NCBI RefSeq assembly: GCF_002909375.1 | Contig: NZ_PPXD01000026.1 | Coordinates: forward strand, 372,001 to 436,000 | DNA from: Cryobacterium zongtaii | GTDB lineage: Bacteria > Actinomycetota > Actinomycetes > Actinomycetales > Microbacteriaceae | DNA: 64,000 bases | Direction of reading: 5' to 3' | Shown here: one piece after another, positions 33,879 through 43,235 of the stretch | How positions within the stretch are numbered: position 1 is the stretch's first letter | Layout: each line of letters opens with the position of its first letter | Notes under the pieces: generated by a model | Told to the model about the DNA's origin: nothing | Seen by the model: only the letters and a program-made list of their open reading frames with translations | Databases searched by the model: none | Translations under genes and position numbers: made by a program

Positions 33879-35981
33879 CTATGAGGAATCGCGGCCTCCG
33901 CCCATGCCCTCAACTACGTCATCTAGGATCCATTGCTCCACGCTGGACAGGTGCCGTATGACTCTTGGGGCGCGATAGGCCTGTTCGATAGAAAGGATTA
34001 GTTCGACCGCGTTGTCCCCTTGTAGGCCGAGCTCCTTCAGCTTGATCCCCAGCGGAATAGGGATCCCATACTCTTCCAATTCGACTAGTCCAGGAGCCAA
34101 GTAAAGAGACTCAACCTCCCTCAGGACGAACTCATAGTTGCTTCGCGGCGCGCCAAGTCGCTCACCGAGTTCTGACTGAATTGATTGCAATCCACGCAAC
34201 ATGGAGGGGATCGTAAAACCCATCCAACTACGTTGGAATCTAAGAACATCCATGACGGCGTCGCCGCGGTCCTGACCCGGGCGAAGGTACTTTTCCTGCT
34301 GACTGACCATCGCTGAGAAATTGCCGGCATTTATTCGAGCGTTTTGAAGTTTGCCCCAAAGCATGTCGAAGTTTATGCCTCGGCGTTGCCTCGGAATCAG
34401 CAGCTCGTCGAACGCAATTTTGAGTGCAGATCTAAGTTGACTGGAGTTTGGGGATCCAGACCAGCCCAATGACATCACTTCGCTAGGGTTTGAGAGAAAG
34501 CGCGTGGCTAACTGAATCTGCAGATCGGGATCTAAACCCCGGTTCGAGCGAATGGTCGACAAGCCGAGGACGTCTTGCTCAAAAATGTGTTTCGCACGTT
34601 CCCGTGCCGGCCCTTGAAGATCCGCGTATTCGAGTTGTGCCAATGTCGCTAGCGAAGCTAGTTCCGATTGGGATTCAATCGGGATATCGACCTCGGTCGC
34701 CTCATCAACGGGCGGCGCCGAATAGGTGTAGACCTTGCCTACGAAATGCCTGAACATCCGCCCCGCGCGACCTCGGATGTTGCTAAAGGTGAAGAAGCTG
34801 AGGAGTTCGTTATCGATCTTGTGGTCGTAAATAACGACGTTCTTTGCCGAAGTGTTTACACCCTCAATAAGCGTAGAGGTGCAAACCATGGCTGGCACAT
34901 TGCCAGCGTTGAACAGCCGAACCATCATCCGTTGAACAGGACGCGGCACCACGCCGGTGTGCACTGAAATCCCACCCTTTAGCGCGACTACAGTTCGCCA
35001 GGCCGGGTCATAATTCTCGCTGAGCCAATCCGCAACCGAGTTTGATCGGCTGTCGGTATCCGGCACCGGTACGGACCCAAGAAGCTCAGTTGCCAACGTC
35101 TCCGCCTTATCGGGGGATCCAGAGAAGACCAGGGTGGAATCGTTTGCCTCCAAAGCCAGCAGACCCTTCAAGTCCGCGAGTTGGTCTTCGACTCCCGAAC
35201 GATCAATTACGTCAACGACTACCGTCGTAAATTCAGTTCGCACTAAATTGGCACGCACTTCCGGATCGACGCCGGCCACAAGCGAGTCAATGTTGGGGCC
35301 GATCAAGTAATACTGAGCTCCGGTGTCCTTCAGTTTCTTCCAAGTGAGATTTAGCAGGGATCGTCGCTGATCAAATGACTCCACGGAACCAAGCTTGTAG
35401 AACTCGTCTATCAGGAACAGGTCCACAGACGGGAATTTAGGAAGCTCCAGGAATCGCTCCTGTGTGAGTACGAATATCGACCGTTCGGAAGGGGTTTGGG
35501 ATGTTGAGGTGATGATGGTGTAGTCGTCTCGGAACCGAGATATGCGACGGCGTGTCTCGTCAATAAGCGCGATCGTCGGAACAATCACCACTATGTTGGA
35601 CCATTTGTTGCTCGCTACAAGTGCGTCAAGAATCGCCGATTTTCCAAAGGAGGTGGGGGCGGACAGAATGACGTTCTCTCCATCCATGAGTCGCTGGTAG
35701 ACCTCCTGCTGTTTGGCGTGAAAGGTGAAACCTTCTTTCGCAAGATCTTGGGGAGTGTGATATTCGACTGCGAGCGCCTCAATCGATCCCTCGCCAACGG
35801 ACGTCGACATGTAAGGAAACAGCCCGAAGCTGGCGCACAGCGAGTCAACGATTGGCAGCTCCGGCCCGGCCGTGGAATATGTGTCGAGAAACCTAATTAA
35901 GCGGTCTCGACCCAAATTCCGATGTTCGGCTCTTCTACTTAGTCGTGCTATTTCGCGAAGCTCCGTAAACGTGTCAGTCAT
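33879..35981 (-). CDS. hamB: Hachiman helicase HamB (SF2 DEAD/DEAH-like)
   Basis: A 700-residue SF2 helicase: motif I APTSFGKS (about 108-115), motif II DEFY (192-195), a helicase C region with TSTLIEGVNTSAKNVVIYD and the motif VI segment NIRGRAGRMFRHFVG. It starts just after the DUF1837 gene (hamA) on the same strand. The DUF1837 plus helicase pair defines the Hachiman anti-phage system, in which HamB is known to watch DNA and release the HamA nuclease. The ATG at 35981 has a GGA-containing site; a TTG at 35996 is the alternative. GC content is clearly below that of the flanks. Confidence 0.85.
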   Translation of the reverse strand: MTDTFTELREIARLSRRAEHRNLGRDRLIRFLDTYSTAGPELPIVDSLCASFGLFPYMSTSVGEGSIEALAVEYHTPQDLAKEGFTFHAKQQEVYQRLMDGENVILSAPTSFGKSAILDALVASNKWSNIVVIVPTIALIDETRRRISRFRDDYTIITSTSQTPSERSIFVLTQERFLELPKFPSVDLFLIDEFYKLGSVESFDQRRSLLNLTWKKLKDTGAQYYLIGPNIDSLVAGVDPEVRANLVRTEFTTVVVDVIDRSGVEDQLADLKGLLALEANDSTLVFSGSPDKAETLATELLGSVPVPDTDSRSNSVADWLSENYDPAWRTVVALKGGISVHTGVVPRPVQRMMVRLFNAGNVPAMVCTSTLIEGVNTSAKNVVIYDHKIDNELLSFFTFSNIRGRAGRMFRHFVGKVYTYSAPPVDEATEVDIPIESQSELASLATLAQLEYADLQGPARERAKHIFEQDVLGLSTIRSNRGLDPDLQIQLATRFLSNPSEVMSLGWSGSPNSSQLRSALKIAFDELLIPRQRRGINFDMLWGKLQNARINAGNFSAMVSQQEKYLRPGQDRGDAVMDVLRFQRSWMGFTIPSMLRGLQSIQSELGERLGAPRSNYEFVLREVESLYLAPGLVELEEYGIPIPLGIKLKELGLQGDNAVELILSIEQAYRAPRVIRHLSSVEQWILDDVVEGMGGGRDSS

Positions 35982-35996
35982 CAGATCGCCGTCCAA

Positions 35997-36845
35997 TTAG
36001 AGGTGCTTGTAAAGATTGAGTTTTTGGTGCATGAGATTGAGCAAACGCTCCTTGCTCTGCATAGGAAGCAAGATAAGTTGAAGGGTGACGGTCAACTTAG
36101 TCCCAAGATCTTTCCTGGCGAACCTTGACCACGCTTCCCTAGCCTCCAGTTCGATCGCCGCAATGTAGTCACTATCGTGTGCGACAGCTGCGGCAGACGC
36201 TTCACTTTCGTATGTGATGAGTACTGGAATAACAATTGTCTTGGCGATGTCATCGAGGCTCGTTGCCTCATCTAGAGCGTCGGCGAATTCAACGGCGTGG
36301 GGCCAATTCGAATCGAGCTTGTTGGTGATAGCCACGAATTCCCTCCGGAGAAAGTCCCGAGTGAGATGATCTGAGATCGATTTCGCAGCTTCGTCAATCG
36401 CGCTGTTCAAATCCTTGTAGAACTTCGCTTCCCCAAGCCAGATCTCCACTGAGTCAGATGCGGCGACCAAATGAACAGAGTCGAAGCCCTTGACTGTGTC
36501 GTTATCGCTGTCCTTGTAGTAGATCTTGCTAACAGCGGGCGTCGCGCCGAAAAAATCTACAAGAGCGGCATGCAAGATTAGTTCTCCGAACTCACCACGC
36601 CGACGATATTTGTTAGTTGCGTACACGACTTCAGCCGCACGCTTTAAAGATCGCGCGGCAGTTGCACCTGTGATTGCGTCGTGCTCCGAATAGCTCAATG
36701 CGAAGGAAGTGAGATGTCGCTGAAACAGGTCGTCCGTCAATGACTGCGCGCGCCAGTCGCCGAGTTCGAAGCCCGCGCAAAGCACGCTAAGTGCAGGGCT
36801 CAATGCCGCGTCTTGAAAACGAACTTGCAATACCGAACTAGGCAT
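35997..36845 (-). CDS. hamA: Hachiman nuclease HamA (DUF1837)
   Basis: A 282-residue DUF1837 protein. A PD-(D/E)xK-type nuclease core is visible: E85/E88 in RRRGEFGELILHAAL, D122 in KGFDSVHLV and the E139-x-K141 pair in IWLGEAKFY. These match the expected catalytic set of HamA, an effector nuclease held inactive by HamB. GAGAGG lies five bases before the ATG at 36845. It is the first gene of the two-gene Hachiman operon, ending just before hamB. Confidence 0.85.
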   Translation of the reverse strand: MPSSVLQVRFQDAALSPALSVLCAGFELGDWRAQSLTDDLFQRHLTSFALSYSEHDAITGATAARSLKRAAEVVYATNKYRRRGEFGELILHAALVDFFGATPAVSKIYYKDSDNDTVKGFDSVHLVAASDSVEIWLGEAKFYKDLNSAIDEAAKSISDHLTRDFLRREFVAITNKLDSNWPHAVEFADALDEATSLDDIAKTIVIPVLITYESEASAAAVAHDSDYIAAIELEAREAWSRFARKDLGTKLTVTLQLILLPMQSKERLLNLMHQKLNLYKHL

Positions 36846-37375
36846 CCGAACCTCTCGTTAAGGCCTCAATCTTCACTAGTTCGATATCGTCGGCCATGGA
36901 CGATTCCCCTTGCATCTCGTTTCAAGCTATCGCCCTCGCGAGTTGCGATTAGGTCGAGTACTAATCCTGCTGAACCCCACTGAGGCACATCCTATTGGCG
37001 CTCCCGAGTGGCCACTTGGGCGGCACCCATCCGAGTGACTTTACGTACGCCACCAATCAGAGCGAATTCCCACTTGCCGTCGACGAGCTCAGCTGCACAC
37101 TCCCCGGGCTAGTTATCGTCTTCAACTTTGAGTCGGTACGGGATGGGCTGCCTGCGCCTCAGCTGCGCTAAATGCGCTCCCCTCAGAGTGGCAGGCTTGG
37201 AGAAGACTAATGTCCACCGCCCACCCCCAGTCCGGGCGCTGTCGGCGTCTACCCTGCCCACGGCGGTGGCGCATTTCGGCGCTCGGCCAGATGAGCCCAC
37301 GGCACCAACTCCGCACATCCACCTGCCCGCAAGACGCTGAGTTGCGCCATCGAACAACGACCGAGAGACTGACGG
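36846..37375. other. 530-base space without a supported gene
   Basis: Between hamA and the NYN gene no frame on either strand shows a convincing protein. The stretch nearest hamA is AT-richer and should hold the hamA promoter. The part from about 37120 on is GC-rich and may belong to the damaged 5' region of the NYN gene. Confidence 0.4.
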
Positions 37376-38715
37376 GTGGGGACAGGTGCGCGTAACCGGT
37401 ACCGACCGACAAACGCCGAGCAGTCCGAAGATCGGGTTGGGCTCTACTTGGACTTCGACAACATCGTCACCTCTCGCTACAACCAGCTGCACGGCACCAA
37501 TCAGTTCGCCAAGGACAAAGCACGCCACCACACCAACAGCCATGCCAAGTCCGACCCGGCCGTCACCGCCCGCATCCAACTCGCAGTCATCGACATCGGT
37601 GCAATGCTGGACTACGCATCATCGTTCGGCTCCATCGTCATCAGCCGTGCCTACGCCGACTGGTCGGCCGCGGTCAACGCCCGGTACCAACGGCAGCTCA
37701 CCGACCGTGCCGTAGACCTCATCCAGCTGTTCCCGACAGTGGCGTCGCTCAAGAATGGGCGGACATCCGACTGGCCATCGATGTGATGGAGGATTCGTTC
37801 CGTTCCGCTGACCTCACTCACATCGTCATGGTTGCCGCTGACTCGGACTACATCCCGCTCGCCCAACACTGCAAGCGGATCGGCCGTTACATCATCGGCA
37901 TCGGCGTGTCAGGGGCCACCAGCACCTCCCTGGCCGCGGCCTGCCACGAGTTTGCCGACTACGATTCCCTCCCCGGTGTGGTGAGCGCGGCACAACTCAC
38001 CGCACACGTGGTCGAGTCAGCGGATGCGCCGGCAGCAGCATCTGCGGTGTCAGACTTTGTGTTGCCGGCCTGTGGAGAACCGGACGGTGCCGAAGCAAGC
38101 GCGCCCGCAAACCCGGCCGTCAGCCCGGCCGCGCGCAAGGCCGCGACAGCCCTGCTGGTTCGGGCAATGGACCTGCTGGCGAACAACGACGAGGAGTGGC
38201 AACACGCGTCGGCGCTCAAAAGGCAGGTGCGGCGCATGGATCCGTCATTTCAGGAACGGACTCTGGGATTCCGTCAGTTCTCGGAGTTTCTGAAGTCGCG
38301 CCACGCGGTCGTCGAGCTCGAAAGGAAGAGCCCAACCGGTCCTGTTCTACTCTGCCTTCGGTCTAATCGCCGCACGCCACCGCCAGGTGCGCTCGATCGG
38401 CACTGTGTCTTCGTGGCGGCCGGCATGCCTTTCGCGGTAGCGAGTTCATCCGATTCGGCCTCCATGGCCGCCATCCTCATCGGCAGTGCCCTGCGGGCCC
38501 GGGGCGCCCGTTCGCCTCCGCCTGCCTGGTGTTCAGCCGCTACGCGCACACACGCATCCGTCTCGGCGCGCAGATGGACCTCCGCGAAAATCGAAGCAGG
38601 CGACTCGGAAGAGGCGGTTGGCAATGCGGGAAACCGGCTGCATCTCATCGAAGGCTACCTCCCGGAAGTATCAATCTTTTCCAGACTTGGTACGAGCATC
38701 CCTCCCAGCGCTTGA
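37376..38715 (+). pseudogene. NYN-OST-HTH (LabA/DUF88-like) nuclease gene, frameshifted, 3' end replaced
   Basis: The first frame (GTG 37376) gives the NYN domain start VGLYLDFDNIVTSRYN and ISRAYADWSAAVNARYQRQL. It breaks at 37757-37759, where a run of three G should be four; with one G added it reads KNGADIRLAIDVMEDSF and joins the second frame. That frame has the acidic nuclease motif VAADSDYIPLAQHCKRIG and ends with an OST-HTH/LOTUS domain (about 38130-38330, ALKRQVRRMDPSFQERTLGFRQFSEFLKS). After about 38340 the frame runs into transketolase-like debris, so the natural C-terminus is lost. NYN-LOTUS proteins cut or bind RNA and appear in defence contexts. Confidence 0.7.
38440..38570 (+). 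pseudogene. transketolase fragment A
   Basis: This stretch aligns base by base with tkt 32233-32370: GCGAGTTCATCCG, then CATGGCCGCCATCCTC, CGCCCGTTCGCCTCC and CTGGTGTTCAGC are kept. A deletion of about 13 bases (ATCCGCGAGCACG in tkt) and several substitutions are present. It lies at the 3' end of the NYN gene, is in a different frame, and cannot be functional. Confidence 0.75.
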
Positions 38716-39128
38716 AAGACGCCATATCCGAGGGCGGCCGTCACCCCGAGGATTATGAACCCTTCCGTCCCCGCAATCGCTGACCAGAAGTTGAGGCCTC
38801 CAGCGACTGAGATCAGACTGATAACCGCGATCAGCAAGGTGAAGACCGCAATCAAGCTCCAGGTGGCGTAAGTAACGCCCCTGTTCGTTCCCGTCATCTT
38901 CGCCCGGTACATGCTCAGCCGCGCAATCTGCCTTCGAACGTGCACTGCGAACTGATCTTTTTCTGCGCCTTCGGGCAATTGGCCTAGGATCGCCACATCG
39001 ACCGCGAGCTGGCGCGTCCAGCGAGAGACTGGCAACAGTCTCGGCCCAAGAAAGACGATGAAGACAGTAGCTACGCTTGACAGGACTACACCGAAATTTT
39101 CCAACATGTTCATGACACTATCGAACAA
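38655..39128 (-). CDS. small membrane protein of unknown family
   Basis: A protein of up to 157 residues. A membrane helix (about residues 12-30, VLSSVATVFIVFLGPRLL) is followed by a basic amphipathic region with VRRQIARLSMYRAKMTG and two more helices (about 90-110 and 122-142). The TTG at 39128 has AGGAG very close by, and ATG 39113 is an alternative start. It is codon-wise intact between two tkt fragments, so it may be a cargo gene of the island. Unrecognised. Confidence 0.55.
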   Translation of the reverse strand: MFDSVMNMLENFGVVLSSVATVFIVFLGPRLLPVSRWTRQLAVDVAILGQLPEGAEKDQFAVHVRRQIARLSMYRAKMTGTNRGVTYATWSLIAVFTLLIAVISLISVAGGLNFWSAIAGTEGFIILGVTAALGYGVFQALGGMLVPSLEKIDTSGR

Positions 39129-39168
39129 TAACTCCTGTTGAGACCGAAATTCGGATGACGCTTCGGTC

Positions 39169-39225
39169 GCCCTTCATAGCGGCATCGCCCAGCAGAGCCC
39201 GTGGCGGCCGTTCACTTTTACCTAC
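39169..39225 (+). pseudogene. transketolase fragment B
   Basis: Nineteen codons match the same part of transketolase as fragment A: the reading ALHSGIAQQSPWRPFTFTY corresponds to [19 protein letters not shown]. It is cut off on the right exactly where the minus-strand ATPase remnant begins. Confidence 0.65.
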
Positions 39226-39344
39226 AGCGTTGTCCCAGTGCCATTCCTGCCGCTTATGACAACAGTCGGAGCAGCAGACAATCCGTCTACAGCAGCCCGA
39301 GCTACGCCCTTGCAGTTTCGTACCTCGAAGGGCTGAATCCGCAT
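39222..39344 (-). pseudogene. AAA ATPase N-terminal remnant
   Basis: ATG 39344 opens MRIQPFEVRNCKGVARAAVD and runs to VISGRNGTGTTL before a stop. This is the usual start of OLD/SMC-like AAA ATPases: a beta strand, then NCKG, then a P-loop GxNGxGK(S/T), here changed at the Lys. The gene is cut just at the P-loop, where transketolase fragment B begins. Confidence 0.6.
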
Positions 39345-39486
39345 CACATGCCTCGCTACCTGGCCACAGGAAGTGCCCCCTAGAAGAACGTATCGCCTCC
39401 TGCCCTCCACTTTCACAACGCTGCAAATCGAAGTCCACCTTATTGAAGGAACTCAGCGGTTGGAGGCGGGACCTGGCGTCACGACA

Positions 39487-39715
39487 ACGGATGCCGAGAT
39501 GGTCGCCGTCTGCTAGGCCGCCCTCGCTGCGAGCGCCGACTTCGTCAAGACGTCCATCGGTTTACACCCCGCCAGCGGGGCAACCGTGCTCGCCGTGCGC
39601 CTGATGATGCAGGCCGTGGGGAACCGGCCCAGGTGAATGCATCCGGTGGCGTGAGCAGCTTCGATGACGCCGTAGGCATGATCGGCGCACGCGCCAGTCG
39701 ATTCGGTGTCTCAAG
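39487..39715 (+). pseudogene. deoC remnant
   Basis: It aligns with deoC 33490-33718: ACGGATGCCGAGAT, GCCGACTTCGTCAA, GCCGTGCGCCTGATGA and TTCGATGACGC are shared. An in-frame TAG replaces the Glu codon of CEAAV, and a frameshift occurs in the AVGNRPQ region. It follows the two transketolase fragments in the same gene order as the intact operon. Confidence 0.8.
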
Positions 39716-40116
39716 TTGAGATGATCCTGCACTTCAGCACCATCTCCGCCACCGTCGCCGGCGATTCCTATAGGTCCGTCTGCGGCTAGATCGACGACTT
39801 TACTGTTTGGATTGAAGGCCGGGTTAAGAGCGTAGTAGTCGTCTATGGTCGCCTTACCGACAAAGAGAGTTTCTATGTCCCCGGCTTCGATGATGGCCGT
39901 GCCGAATCCACGGATGGTCTGATACTCACCCGCGGCAACAAGGCGATGGTGTATCTCGCCCGACAAGGTGGTGGTGCGGTTGGGGTCGGCGTCGCCGGAA
40001 TTATCGTGAGAGTGAAGAACCCCGTCGATCCAGCCGCCTCGGCGGAGTTGGCCTCCCACGAGCACTACGTCGGTCGATTTTCCTGTATCGAACCCCGTGT
40101 TCCACGCTGACGACAT
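39716..40116 (-). pseudogene. unknown gene truncated at deoC remnant
   Basis: ATG 40116 (GAAGGGTGG upstream) opens MSSAWNTGFDTGKSTDVVLV and continues with HSHDNSGDADPNRTTTLSGEIHHRLV and GFGTAIIEAGDIETLFVGKATIDDYYALNPAF. The convincing coding stretch ends near 39716; from there the frame reads antisense through the deoC remnant to 39562. The 3' part is therefore probably missing. The family is not recognised. The space from 40126 to 40277 holds no gene. Confidence 0.5.
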
Positions 40117-40277
40117 GGCCACCACCCTTCTGCGGCGGCCTGCGCCTTGGCGAAGGTGGCCGATTCCGGTCCTAGGCGGCGAAGACGGCAGAGCAGCAAC
40201 GAGCGCGCACGCTTCTGCATGCGCCCATAGGGCTATCCCCGGCGGTTAGCCCGGTTGTTGCATTTGGGTGGCTATCT

Positions 40278-43235
40278 TCACCGCCTTGCGGGCTCTCTCA
40301 TCTCCTTGCGGTATCGAGTTAAAGGCGCAGCCGAGGCACCGGCACCTGATGCAAAGTACTCGTAGAGACTTGATTCAATAGGGCTTGCGAGACCAAGGGT
40401 CATCGAGACCACATCGAGGTTGCTTCCTCCCTCCCCGGACATCTTTGTCTGTCTGGCGTCCTGAGATGTTGCTTGGCCGAGGTAGTAGAAGTCGGTACCT
40501 TCCGCGTCGTCCTTCTTCGCGAACACGTGAAGCGGAAGTCGATTCTCCACAATGGCCTTCACCTCTCCGCTAACAAGGGTGCGCCGACTGCGGGTGAACC
40601 AAGTCAAGGTTGACGGGTTGATAAAGGCATCTTCGTACTTCGTGCTCTCTGACACCTCAGCGCCCTTGTGGTACGTGACGAAAATGGGGCAGCTGTTCGA
40701 GAAGGTATCGACCTTGTAGCCGTAGATTGTGCTTTGCTGATTCGATTTCCAGTTGAGGAGTCGGCAGACGTCCTTGCGGGAATATCGTTGGCCTACTTCG
40801 AGCCGTCCCGTCCATTTGTAGCGGTGCCGGGCCAGATATAGCCCGGTGTCCAGGACATCCTGCACCTGATCGCGGAACATCGATTCTCTGTCCCATGCCT
40901 CGGAAAAGTCGTCGCCCAGGCGATAGATCCCGTCCCGGAGGGAGACGATCGGGGAGGAACCGTACTTTGCGACATCCGCCTCCGTGAAGAATGACAGGCT
41001 CAGCAGAGCGAGCACTGAATCGACAGTTGCCGGCTCGCTGGACAGATCGCTCTCCTCCAGCAATGCTTTGAATTCTTCAACCGTCACTCCGTCCCGGGCG
41101 GACAGAAGTTCAGCGAGGAGCAGGAGCTCATGGGGGCGCTTGCCGTTCAAGAGCTCCCCCGAGAGATAAGTCAGAATAGCGTTCTCGTAAGGGCTGGCCT
41201 CGACGTTGGCCGCCCGAACTTTGCACAGGAAACGCCAGTAGTTCTTCTGCTTCGTCGCTATCACCACAGGGTCAACCAGATCGAAGCGAGCGAAGTCGAG
41301 TAGCGCCGGCGGACGCCCCAACCGGTTCATGAGCTCGAGGAAGGACTTCTTCAGATTGGTCATGCTGTCGAGGGTTGTGGTCGCGAGGGACGCGAAAATC
41401 CTCTCCCTCGATATCTCGTCGAAGTTGACGCTCGATAGCCCCGCGATGGCGCCCGCTTCTTGAGCATCGATGATCTTCTTGCGGATCGAGTCCTTGTTCA
41501 GGGTGCTGTCGCCGAACAGCGCAATGGGGATCAGGTAGTTGTTGTCGTAATTGCCGATGAAGTCGATGACTACGAGGTGGTCCTTGCCTGCAGCCTTTCG
41601 AAGTCCGCGCCCCAATTGCTGTGTGAACACGATGCTGGAGAGCGTCTGCCGGAGCATGATCACTTGATTGACCGATGGGATGTCGATTCCCTCGTTGAAG
41701 ATGTCTACAGTCGCGATGTAGTCAAGCTCGCCGCACTCCAACATCTGCACAACCAGCTCGCGTTCTTCGACCGAGTCTGTGCCGCTCAGTGCGCGGGTGC
41801 GCAGCCGGTGGCCATGGACATCCCGTCGATTCAGAAGAGTGGCGAGCTCGGCCGCCTCAGCGTTCTTGCTGCAGAAAATCAGCCCTCGAACCGGAACGCC
41901 AGCGTGGCCGTAGCGTTCGATCGTCGACACGAGATGATCCACCCGCTCAGAGGCCACAAGCCGACTGAGGTCTGCCACCTCATCGATGACCTCGCCGTCC
42001 GCTTGAACAAAGTCGGTCACGCCGTAGTAATGAAACGGCGCCAACATGTCTGCCTCAAGGGCCTTCTGGAGGCGAATCTCGTACGGCACGTTGTAGTCGA
42101 ATAGCTCAAAGACGTTGAAATCGTCGGTACGCTCCGGAGTCGCTGTCATTCCGAGGAGGAAGTCCGGCTCGAGGTAGTCGATCAGCCGTCGGTAGCTGAC
42201 GGCACCGGCACGGTGGACTTCGTCGATCAGGACATAGTCAAAGGCTTCGGGCGGGATCGCTTCGAGATTCTCTGGCCGTGACAGCGATTGGATCGAAGCA
42301 AAGACGTAGCGGCGGTCGAGTTCCTTCTTAGACCCCACAAACTTGCCAAAGTCGCTATCCGGGGCACCCAGTACTCGCTTGAACTCATCGATGGCACGGT
42401 CGAGGATCTGTTCGCGGTGCACAACGAACAACATCCGCTCCGGTGAATAGGCACGCACATCCAGGGCGGAGAGGATTGTCTTTCCTGTCCCTGTTGCAGA
42501 AATAACGACTGCCTTGTGCTCACCCGCATCCCGCAGCGCAGCAATCTCAGCAAGTGCTTCGACCTGCATTGCGTTCGGGAAGATCATTCCGCCCAGCGGA
42601 AAACCACCAGACGGTTCCGTCCCGCCGGGCATGGCCAGAGAAGCGCGAGGCGGTGCCGACCAGGTCAACGCATACATGTCGATCCAGGCCCGGGTAAGAG
42701 CAGCTGAAGCGTCAACATGTGCTTGAGCGGCTCGCTTCAGCTGCTGCACGATGTCACCGTCGGGAAGTGCTGAGAAGCGCAGGTTCCACTCGTGGTTCTG
42801 AAGCAGCGCGCGTTCTGTCAAGTTGGAACTTCCAACGATGGCTGTGGTGCTCGATTCTTGCTCGAAGATGTACCCCTTGGCATGGAAGCCTGCAGCCGAA
42901 TCTGGGTGCACGTAGACGTCGACGCCCTCTAGGTTAAGCAGCTCATAGAACGCGGCGGGTGAGTTGAATCCGAGGTAGGTAGACGTGATGATCGTTCCGG
43001 TACCCCGAAAATCGAGGAGGGCCTGTTTGAGCATGGCGATCGCGCTCGGCGTGATGAATGCGACGGAGAAGACGAACCGCTCTGAGCGCTTCAGCTCATT
43101 GCGAATGGCCCGAAGCATCGTATTGCCGTCGGTGTTCGAGACCAGGGTCGGATTAAATACCTGATCGGCCTCAACCTGTGAATCGAGAAATCCAAACGTG
43201 TTGTCGCGGGTTAGCTGCCTGCTGGTCGAACTCAA
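40278..43235 (-). CDS. PLD-nuclease/SF2 helicase with DUF3427 domain
   Basis: A 985-residue protein. An N-terminal phospholipase D-like nuclease (about 35-170) has the motif HAK (118-120) and SSN (136-138). An SF2 helicase core (about 220-590) has Walker A ATGTGKT (247-253), DEVH (338-341) and QQLGRGLRKA. A C-terminal DUF3427 domain (about 800-950) shows CPIFVTYHKG, TLTWFTRSRRTL and FAKKDDAEGTDFYYLG. It starts with TTG overlapping the NUDIX stop (TTGA). Such proteins are found with NUDIX hydrolases in defence islands; the mechanism is not known to me. Confidence 0.85.
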   Translation of the reverse strand: MSSTSRQLTRDNTFGFLDSQVEADQVFNPTLVSNTDGNTMLRAIRNELKRSERFVFSVAFITPSAIAMLKQALLDFRGTGTIITSTYLGFNSPAAFYELLNLEGVDVYVHPDSAAGFHAKGYIFEQESSTTAIVGSSNLTERALLQNHEWNLRFSALPDGDIVQQLKRAAQAHVDASAALTRAWIDMYALTWSAPPRASLAMPGGTEPSGGFPLGGMIFPNAMQVEALAEIAALRDAGEHKAVVISATGTGKTILSALDVRAYSPERMLFVVHREQILDRAIDEFKRVLGAPDSDFGKFVGSKKELDRRYVFASIQSLSRPENLEAIPPEAFDYVLIDEVHRAGAVSYRRLIDYLEPDFLLGMTATPERTDDFNVFELFDYNVPYEIRLQKALEADMLAPFHYYGVTDFVQADGEVIDEVADLSRLVASERVDHLVSTIERYGHAGVPVRGLIFCSKNAEAAELATLLNRRDVHGHRLRTRALSGTDSVEERELVVQMLECGELDYIATVDIFNEGIDIPSVNQVIMLRQTLSSIVFTQQLGRGLRKAAGKDHLVVIDFIGNYDNNYLIPIALFGDSTLNKDSIRKKIIDAQEAGAIAGLSSVNFDEISRERIFASLATTTLDSMTNLKKSFLELMNRLGRPPALLDFARFDLVDPVVIATKQKNYWRFLCKVRAANVEASPYENAILTYLSGELLNGKRPHELLLLAELLSARDGVTVEEFKALLEESDLSSEPATVDSVLALLSLSFFTEADVAKYGSSPIVSLRDGIYRLGDDFSEAWDRESMFRDQVQDVLDTGLYLARHRYKWTGRLEVGQRYSRKDVCRLLNWKSNQQSTIYGYKVDTFSNSCPIFVTYHKGAEVSESTKYEDAFINPSTLTWFTRSRRTLVSGEVKAIVENRLPLHVFAKKDDAEGTDFYYLGQATSQDARQTKMSGEGGSNLDVVSMTLGLASPIESSLYEYFASGAGASAAPLTRYRKEMREPARR

